A stretch of DNA of 64,000 nucleotides from Entonaema liquescens (Eukaryota > Ascomycota > Sordariomycetes > Xylariales > Xylariaceae): NCBI GenBank assembly GCA_902805475.1, contig CADCSX010000002.1, positions 3,100,001-3,164,000 of the forward strand. Direction: 5' to 3'. Below are positions 56,731 through 64,000 of this stretch, in pieces; the first letter of the stretch is position 1, and each line of letters begins with the position of its first letter. Below the pieces are notes generated by a model. It was not told where the DNA came from. It ran no database searches and saw only the letters and a list, made by a program, of their open reading frames with translations. The translations under genes were made by a program, and so were the position numbers.

Positions 56731-58863
56731 TTTGTCGCCGAGTCCTCCTCGGGCTCGTTAGGAGCCCTGCCAAAATGATGGGTAGACTCAGTCGTATACG
56801 ATTTCCATGACAAGGTGCTGGGTCTTGAAAGCACCTTGTTCTATATCCATTGCCGCGACCCGCGAGAAAGGGTAAGTACAATGAGAAAATGAAAGAAGTC
56901 GTCCATCTAGGCAAGATCTAAGTTTTCATTTGCTGTGGAGTCGTTATCATGTAGCGCAAGTTCGCCTTCGCCTGCTTCACTACCATTTCCCCACAGGTTA
57001 GCCTTAAGATGATCCCCGAAGCTAGTCCTAGCGACCTGCATTGCTGGACTGCGATTGGAGGGGTAATTCAACAATAGTAACAATAGAATAGTACTGTAGA
57101 ACTAAGAGTCTAAAACTCGAAATATGGAACGGCTGAACCGATAGGTTGGTTGCCGCTAAGGGATGCTGCACAGCAGACGGTTAAACTCCAGGCTTGGCAG
57201 GCAGTCGAACATGGCGGTCCTTTAGTCCTGGCACGACGGGAGTATGAGCTTTACCCTTTACAGGACTATGCCGGCCGATCCTAGCATATTATGATTGAAG
57301 CTATCCGCATCGTGGTTTAGCCGCATTGATAGTAGTTTCGGACCTCGACTCCACATAGAGTCTGTTCCTAGATCTCTTAGGTAAACTTGTTGATATTATG
57401 GGCTTTACAGCTCTAGAGTACTTTCTCTGGAGGCCCTAAGTATAAGTAATTTTAGAATAGTCTACCCCTAATCTTTTTTTTTTTTTTTCGATCGGTCTCC
57501 GACAACACGAGTTCTAAGGTACTATGCTATGCTAGATAGGTTATTCGGGGATGTACCTACAGAATCATAATTGCTACCGAGCCAAGATGGCGACTAAGCA
57601 TCCTTAATCGTCAGGGTATATTTGAGATGAATGCCGGTGTATCTTACGAAACAGAAGTTGTCACGCAAGAAGCAACATTCTCCGCATGGGCTAAGCCCAC
57701 GATCTGGGAACTTTCGTCTATTCTAGAACGAGAATTGGAGAGTGTGACTGTCAGGGGCACCCAGGGTCAAAGGGTTATCGATGGAACCGTTTTCCTAGAT
57801 CGACTAGACAAGGGATTTGATGTCAATCGATATAACAGTATCTCTATGTGCTAGGTAGAAAGTCGTTTGTGCATCGTCAGGGGTTATGATGAGCTCAGTA
57901 ATGACCGGGTTTAAGTTGGATGATTGAACCACGGAAGGAGAAAGTATGGTTCCGGGGGACGGCTCGCGCTTTGATCTCCTCATCATAGAACCAGGGGTTT
58001 CGTCAGCTCGTCTTGGCGACCCCATTCAAGCCTTTTCCGTACGAATATCTGGTAAACATTACCAACTTATGATGTGACAAACAAGCTCATTCCAAAACCA
58101 GCCCTACGGCATTGAGAATAATATGCACCATTATGCACTATATGATTGCCAATTAGCCCTGACAGGAGCTGGGGTGGACCGAAAATACCGGATATCGCTC
58201 ATAACTATCTGGATTTTTGTCATTCGATTTAGCTCTCCCCGTTGGCTCAACAAAAACGTGTATTTATTAGCATCGATATTAGACCCGAAACAAGTTAACC
58301 GTTCGTAGGCGTATCAAGATAAATAGATGTGCTTTGCCTGGAGGGGCCCATTCCACTATTCCATGACACGAGAATAATAGCATTAGACTCTGCCTCAGCA
58401 GCCTAGTAGTAGCCTTTTCTCAGGGCCACATATTATTAGTTCTAGATCTTCGATATGAAAAGTTCAAGGATATCACCTCGAATATTTGATCCAGAGATCA
58501 TCTTTGCGACTCACAGATAGTTTCTGTTGCGAGAATTTGGTCTCTGATAGAGAGAAATGGTCCGTCGCGGATAAGACAAAAGCATACAAAATCGGCCACA
58601 CCGAGGATTTAGGTAAAACATGAATTTAGATAAAATTTGGAGTATTAGGTAGTTGTTGGCTCCCATAGAAAACTGACTATTGGTGTTAAATACACATGAA
58701 TAGATGTATTCATGTAACATTTGACGGAAAAGAGTGATCGATTGCCATTGATAAGCATCACGCTATGAAATATCCGACGCTCCTAAAAGAGGCTCACTTA
58801 GGTAACTGTCGTGTTTTTTAAGTAGTAATTCTACGCGTCAGCACTAAATATCCTACGTACCAA
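56731..58863. other. Intergenic, about 2.1 kb
   Basis: No convincing gene. A 75-codon open stretch at 57627-57854 (MNAGVSYETEV..) starts with ATG but has no domain or splice partner; possibly a relic. Homopolymer T run at about 57475-57488. Inverted AAGGTGCT/AGCACCTT near 56811-56839 is short and was not called as an element. Confidence 0.4.
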
Positions 58864-60692
58864 CTATTCCTTGCCTAAGTCCACCTTACATCCGTCAGCC
58901 GGCTTCAGAGATATCGTTGCCAACTGCCTTTCCTTGCCCAAAACTTGGATCTGCTCGCCAGCTGGAAGTTTTATGGATGGGAAACGTTGCAGGATGCGCA
59001 CTATGGTATACGCACCCCCAGTTAAGGAGAAATCCACTAGTAGATCATGTTAGCGAAAAAGGCACTTCTGAATTACTAGCGTTATAGACGCGTATTCTAG
59101 CATACTCCCTAAGCAAGTTCGCGGACCGCCACCGAAAGGCAGATACGTCCACCCGCGGTGTGTCGTGTCCCGAGAACTGAGGGGTTCCTCATCCCATCTT
59201 TCGGGGCGGAACAACTCGGCATCCATTCCATAGATATCCGGTCGTCTATGGATGCAGTAGGCGCTATACAGCACGCTCATCCCTTTCGGTATGAGGATAG
59301 GTGACTTTCCATCGGGCCCCCCTGCTGGTAGAATCGTATCCCGGAGTGCGGTTCGAGATATGAGGGGAAGTGGGGGGTGTAATCTCAAAACTACGAACAT
59401 TATATCAGCTGAATGAAGCACATAGGCCTGGTATGATCCCTACCTACCTTCTTTGATGACGTTTTGGAGATAACTTAATCGAAGTAGATCTGCTCGCGTC
59501 AAGGGGGCTACGGTCTCGTCTACTTCAGAGATTTCCGTCTGTAATTTCGCCAAAACTGATGGATGCCGTACGAGATGAAAGCTAGTTGAATATAAGAATC
59601 CGACCCCATAAAGTTGTTAAGACGGGTGCAACTGACAAGGTCCACGATAGGAAAGTAGCCGTACTATCCCTTCCTGCTGTAAGAATACTTATAGTATGGC
59701 CTCTGAGTGTATCTCGTCCAGGATAATACTGTGCGACTTTCCTTAAGAAATTAGACCTCCCTATATACTCTTCGTCGGCGCTAGTTGTGAGAGCCTTGTG
59801 TATCACTCGGTCTAAAAACCGATGGATGATGTTACAGGCCTTTCGGAGTTTCTTGCCGCCAACGAGCCAATACAGCTTTTGGAATCGAAGTCTTCTCGCT
59901 GATATGGCCTGGGCCAGGTTGAATGCCTCCTCAAATTCCTGACTTTCTTCGCTAGAATCCAGGCGTTGGCTCCCTACTGACTCCCCAAAGAGGAATTCGG
60001 TAGTGAGATCGAGTGCTAGGTGGAAGAATAGGGGCTCTAAGTCGATGGTATCTGTCGCCGCGCTAGTACTTACCTGTAGTAGGTTATCTATATGCGGTCT
60101 TATTATATCTAGGCTTTCATAGTTTCGATGATAGAAATGCGGGCGTAAGATATCTCGTGAGTGCTTCCATGCACTGCCTTCCTGGACGAAGATACCATCG
60201 CCGAGTAGTGGGGAGAAGATAGTACGCCGAAAGCCCAGACCCCAGTCTATAGCCGCCTGTTAACATCTCAGTCGAATTAGGCCTTATATAGTTGGTTATT
60301 CTTCACCTTTAGCATTAGTTAGAAGTACAGCCTCGATGACCGCTGGGTCGATGGTCATAAGAGACTCATTCCATCCGATGACCTGCCGAAAAGTATTACC
60401 AAATTTGCGGAAGTTGTCCAGGAAAAACTCCATCACACAGAGTTCGTCAGACGCAACCAGCGTCCTTGCCAACAAATCTAAACCTAGAGGCCATTTGTTT
60501 GCTAGTGGCACCGAGTCGCAGGTAAGTATGTCCCCTTTCCCGACAAGAGAGTTTGCCTGTGTGACATTAGGATCAATCCTCGGCCTTGTATACGAGCATC
60601 CCACTCACCCTGCCGTTGAAGAATGCAGTGCAACCTCGGTAGACTAAGATGGCCACGGCCGCTACAATTGGCCAAGTCCAGATAATTGCCAT
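58864..60692 (-). CDS. Cytochrome P450 (CYP52-like, ER-anchored)
   Basis: Six exons: 60692-60609, 60556-60307, 60246-59637, 59581-59448, 59390-59106 and 59036-58864; introns 52-69 bp, all in phase; 511 aa. N-terminal anchor MAIIWTWPIVAAVAILVYRG. Key motifs: KWPLGLDLLARTLV and DWGLGFRRTIFSPLLGDGIFVQEGSAWKHSR (helix C W-x3-R), I-helix ILTAGRDSTATFLSW, helix K EVLRLHPPLP with ExxR (written E-V-L-R), FRPERW, and the heme loop YLPFGGGPRTCLG with the proximal Cys in FxxGxRxCxG. The C terminus AYTIVRILQRF is typical. The ISRTALRDTILPAGGPDGKSPILIPKG segment recalls the CYP52/CYP63 fatty-acid and alkane hydroxylases, so a lipophilic substrate is plausible; not proven. Intron 5 (59105-59037) splits CLG-MDFSLTGG. 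It sits tail-near-head with the VAO-type oxidase on the same strand, 791 bp apart. Confidence 0.92.
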
Positions 60693-61482
60693 GGTGTGTA
60701 GAATTAAGTCGGAGAGAACATACGTTAGATGGGTTACCGAAAGATTTTCCAAGAGGTGACGATTATGTATAAGTTAACTTGCAATAAGTAACGAGCTCAC
60801 TATTTTTAACCATAGATGACTTTAAGGACCCCGCGCTATATATTCCAGCGGTAGGACAAGTGAATAGAAAAGTCCTCATGCCCTTACATATGTCGTGCAT
60901 GACGACAGTGGTGTGTTGGCCCGGACCCCATTGGAAGGGACACTATATCATATTACATGTCGTGTAACACTGACAACAGCATTCTTAGACTGGGGACCAA
61001 CTAATGTGTCCTAATTTAGGACAATATTGCTTTTCTTTTATCTGTAGTGGAAAGATCGTCAGAGTCAGAATCCCAAAGCTGTACCGGCTACAGGTAGTAG
61101 ACATACCCGGCTGTTCCGAGTTGTCGGAATTGATGGCTCAGTTTATCGGACCCATCTGACTGGCTATGGCTTCTTTTACTCACAGTGTCTTGTGATCATC
61201 GCTGTTGGCTTAAGAATCATCCGAAACCTTCAGGATATGCTAATAAATGTGAGGCAATGATATGTTTTTGAGATTTAACCATGGAAATGTTTCAACAGTA
61301 TCCCGTCTAACCTATGATTGTCGAGAATGCATGCTTAAAGTAACTCAATCTGATAGTTCGCAATTCTGGACAACACCTGGAATGCATGGTGGCTAGCGAT
61401 TGGTCTGTCATGTGTCTTTACATGGTGGTCAAGTAGCACTCTGGATTAATATCAATAGGCTGCCCTTTGAAAGTGCAATCCC
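60693..61482. promoter_or_regulatory. Spacer between VAO-type gene and P450, P450 promoter
   Basis: About 0.8 kb upstream of the P450 ATG and downstream of the VAO stop. On the minus strand a TATATAGCGC stretch lies near 60834-60843, about 145 bp upstream of the ATG, a possible TATA region. No other signal is recognised. Confidence 0.4.
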
Positions 61483-63639
61483 CTATGAAGGTGGTGCAAC
61501 ACCATCGCCTTGGGAATTCTCTCCGCTAGCTTTAGTCATTTCCCAGCCCCGGTTCCTGTACTTCTTCGGCCAGATACCGCACCGCCCAGGAGCCATGATA
61601 CCATTGGGATCTAGTGCGTCCTTCAACTTCTCGTGGAACTTCATCAGCGCACCGTCATTCCAGTTATATGTTCCAGCGACCTGGTCCATCAACACCAGGT
61701 GAGTTCGGTATTCTCCATATCCACAAGCCGCCGCGTCGTCTACCATATGTCGTAAGCAGTCCAGTACGTCCTTGCGACGCTTCGGATCGGCGCGATCGTA
61801 TACAAGCTCGACAATGAGATGCATTTCGCGTAGACCCACACAGAATGCCGGGAACAGGTCAACCCCGAACTCTTCATGCCTACGCTTAGCTAGTTCGAAC
61901 AACTTAGTAGCATCGGTGCCACGGATCGGGCTGACGGGCGAGAACGCGATGTGGGCGCCATTGGGCATCCAGTTGACCCAACGCAACTCTTCGAGTTCAG
62001 GAGTACCCGAAGCGATACGATCCCTGGCCCAAAAATACTCCTCTGGTGGTAGCGTTGACGGATCAATTCGACGAGCGCCAGGGACTTTCTTGAACTCGGT
62101 GTCGATAATAGAGAGCTTGTATTGGCGGATATGCGGGGGACCATACGACATGCCATAGTAAACCCACGTGTGGTCACCAATTGGCAGCGTGGCGGCAATT
62201 TCATGAACTACACTATCGGGAATTGTACCCTCGCCTTTATAAAAGTCAGTCCGCGGTCGGCCGCGGACTGCGATAGTTTGCGTGACATGACGGAGCTGCG
62301 CAACATTCTCTAGGATGTTACCGATTCGAAGCGGACGGATGATTTCGATCTACCAACCCCCTTTAGCACTCCGCATAAACCCCATACTCCCATGTAGCTG
62401 AGATACTCACCAACTGATTAAGATCTTCTTCCTTTTGGAAGGCATATATCTGCCAAACGCGACATTAGCACTCTAGATTTGCAAATTGGTTTCCATAGCT
62501 AAAGGCTTACAAATCCTTCATGTCCACCAGGATTCGGCATCAAAGTCATTCCCATTTTTGTTACAATTCCAAAGTTAGACTGCGAGAATATTCCACTGGA
62601 CGACAATTAGTTAGCAGATGAATTCCGTTCTTCATGTCGATGGGAGTGACCAACTCGGAATAGGGGCCAAACCCGTATGGAAAGGTCTGCCAGGTATTGT
62701 TTCCCGGAAGAGCTCCCATACCCGTTCTGATAACCTCTCCCGTCGGAAGCACGACTTCTAACCCCGAATGGCATGCCCAATGGTCTCCATACGGCGTATA
62801 TCCGACGCCGCGGTCTACAGTGTTCCCTATAACGGAACCACCACCGACGTCAGGGACATCTATCCAAAGGTGATCGTATCCCTTGGTCTTGATCGTCTCA
62901 TGGAGAGCAAAAAAGGATACGCCTGGCTCAAGAAGACACGTATAATCTTCGGGGCTAATGTCAAGTATCTTATTCATGCGCCTGCCGAGATCAACAAGGA
63001 CAGATCCACGCACTCTAGGCGCTGCGCCGCCATATCCCACTAGGGCCATTAGTCGAGGGTTTCCATTATTCTACCACTCGCCAGTTCACTTACGATTTCG
63101 ACCCATGGAAATGGGGAAAATAGGTATGTGATACTTATTCGCCCATAGTACGACTTGCTGGACCTCCTCAGTACTTCCAGGATAGACCATTGCTGACGGT
63201 ACCAACTCCTCGTCGTCGAGGATTGTCATCAGGTCATGGGTGTTTGGATCTATACATCTTAGGACTGATTCCCCTACTATGTATAGTTTACTTACGTTCC
63301 ATATACCTATTACACCAGTATTAGGACATATATTCTTATTAGACCAAGTTTTACAACAATGTCGGCTACTTACCATCCATCCCTCAACGGCTTGTCATTG
63401 CGTTCGACATTATCTTGGCCCAACTGCTTGCCAAGTTCACCAAGCGCAGTAGCAAACACTTGTTCTTCCACACCAGGGGGAACAACAGGTCGCCTATCCT
63501 TGGTGTTCTTAGGTTTCGTTCTCGTTTCGAAGATGCCGGCTTTGGCGTTGCGGGCTTTCTCTAAGAGGAATTCCGGGATACCGGAGTGCTTCTCCGAGAG
63601 AAGCGGCACGTCTGACTGAGCCTCGTCTGAAAACGACAT
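61483..63639 (-). CDS. Vanillyl-alcohol-oxidase-type FAD flavoenzyme (VAO/4-cresol family)
   Basis: Seven exons: 63639-63374, 63306-63296 (11 nt), 63249-63094, 63039-62655, 62595-62511, 62449-62411 and 62349-61483; all in phase; 602 aa (VAO of Penicillium is about 560). Motifs: KPLRDGWYMEHPNTHDLMTIL, YPGSTEEVQQVVLWANKYHIPIFPISMGRNLGYGGAAPRV (PCMH FAD fold), GVGYTPYGDHWACHSGLEVVLPTGE, YGFGPYSDGIFSQSNFGIVTKMGMTLMPNPGGHEGF, VGLREMHLIVELVYDR and GYGEYRTHLVLMDQ, whose Tyr-Arg pair corresponds to the phenolate-binding Tyr/Arg of VAO, and PNGIMAPGRCGIWPKKYR at the end. Family reaction: oxidation of 4-hydroxybenzylic alcohols, ethers and alkylphenols. No signal peptide (MSFSDEAQSD), so intracellular, probably peroxisomal or cytosolic. 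Exon 2 is a micro-exon and intron 4 has a rare GTTGGT donor; both are required by phase and family pattern. The 20 residues before the end of the frame are variable. Confidence 0.9.
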
Positions 63640-64000
63640 TGTGTAAGTAAGTATATAACTGGTAGCAACCAAGTATCCGGGAACCAAATATAGTACTCCA
63701 TCCTTAGATCGCCTTATATCTTCCACGCATACGTCGTGCAGCCAAGGGTTATCGTCTACCCCGCAGGTAGCTAACCTCGTTAACCCATCTGCCGAATCTC
63801 GACCCTGCCTGCATTGTGCCGATCGCCGTCGTTAAGAGGAGAATTATGGCTCCGTGAATCTCACATGTCTCAAGAATAGCGGGAGATCTAGATCTATTTT
63901 ACGATCAAGTAAGTAGGTGATGTCTGGGGAATATGCTCTCCAATCTGTATGCATGTAATTGTCAAGCTGAGGGGCTAAGTGATCCGAGCTCCTTGCGCAC
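63640..64000. promoter_or_regulatory. 5' region of the VAO-type gene
   Basis: Upstream of the VAO start to the end of the window. AT-rich TATATAAC at 63652-63659 lies less than 20 bp upstream of the ATG, probably too close to be the TATA box. No gene recognised. Confidence 0.35.

Noticed and set aside
57627..57854. 75-codon plus-strand ORF in a 2.1-kb gene-free region
   Set aside because: No domain, no neighbouring exon in phase; could be a relic but cannot be supported as a gene.
60068..60073. GTAAGT inside P450 exon 3, read as a possible donor
   Set aside because: The frame continues through it with conserved P450 sequence (TIDLEPLFFHLALDLTTEFLFG), so it is coding.
41004..63639. A secondary-metabolite gene cluster
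   Set aside because: Several tailoring-type oxidases are present but no PKS, NRPS, terpene synthase, cluster regulator or efflux pump lies among them.
1..64000. CRISPR array, prokaryotic operons or prophage
   Set aside because: No regularly spaced repeats; intron-rich genes and fungal domain families exclude a prokaryotic source.

Overview
The window looks like nuclear DNA of a filamentous ascomycete (Pezizomycotina, probably Sordariomycetes; the class is inference). Genes are broken by short introns, mostly 45-135 bp, with GT..AG ends and CTAAC/CTGAC-type branch sites. The families are typical of such fungi: PTH11/rhodopsin-like receptors, MYND-DUF4470, DUF1996, Fig1, a heme-thiolate peroxidase, a GH47 mannosidase and a vanillyl-alcohol-oxidase-type flavoenzyme. 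I placed 24 protein genes. In 21 the exons join in phase over the whole model; one model has a weak 5' end, one carries a frameshift inside its first exon, and one has a frame conflict. No RNA genes, CRISPR arrays or autonomous transposons were recognised.

Layout. 1-5240: AT-rich and gene-poor, with one three-exon cyanovirin-N-homology gene (1052-1686, minus). 5241-14843: rhodopsin-like receptor, secreted GMC oxidoreductase (minus) divergent from an MDR dehydrogenase that seems to carry an 8-nt micro-exon, then a MYND-DUF4470 protein. 15870-25735: anchored alpha/beta hydrolase, short secreted heme-thiolate peroxidase, histidine acid phosphatase, a two-TM fungal-specific protein broken by a single-base frameshift, and a GNAT acetyltransferase. 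27308-40152: GH47 mannosidase, a 276-bp MITE with 51-bp terminal inverted repeats, amino acid permease, a Cys-rich GPI-like protein, Fig1, and a secreted dienelactone hydrolase. 41004-44706: two flavoenzymes in tandem (FAD monooxygenase and BBE-type oxidase). 46174-56730: a second rhodopsin-like gene with a frame conflict, an L-domain membrane protein, a DUF1996 protein, an orphan basic protein and a third rhodopsin-like receptor. 58864-63639: a CYP52-like P450 next to a VAO-type oxidase, same strand.

How the genes may work together (inference). Redox enzymes are abundant: GMC, MDR, peroxidase, FMO, BBE oxidase, P450 and VAO. No polyketide synthase, NRPS or terpene synthase backbone is present, so this is not a recognisable biosynthetic cluster. 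The P450/VAO pair and the FMO/BBE pair are the most likely functional partnerships, for example oxidation of aromatic or lipophilic substrates. Several products are predicted secreted or surface-bound (CVNH, GMC, peroxidase, dienelactone hydrolase, DUF1996, L-domain protein, 33908-34651), which with three PTH11-like receptors fits an environment-facing accessory region. Sequence quality matters for two genes: the breaks near 22592 and 46391-46461 could be real decay or assembly errors.
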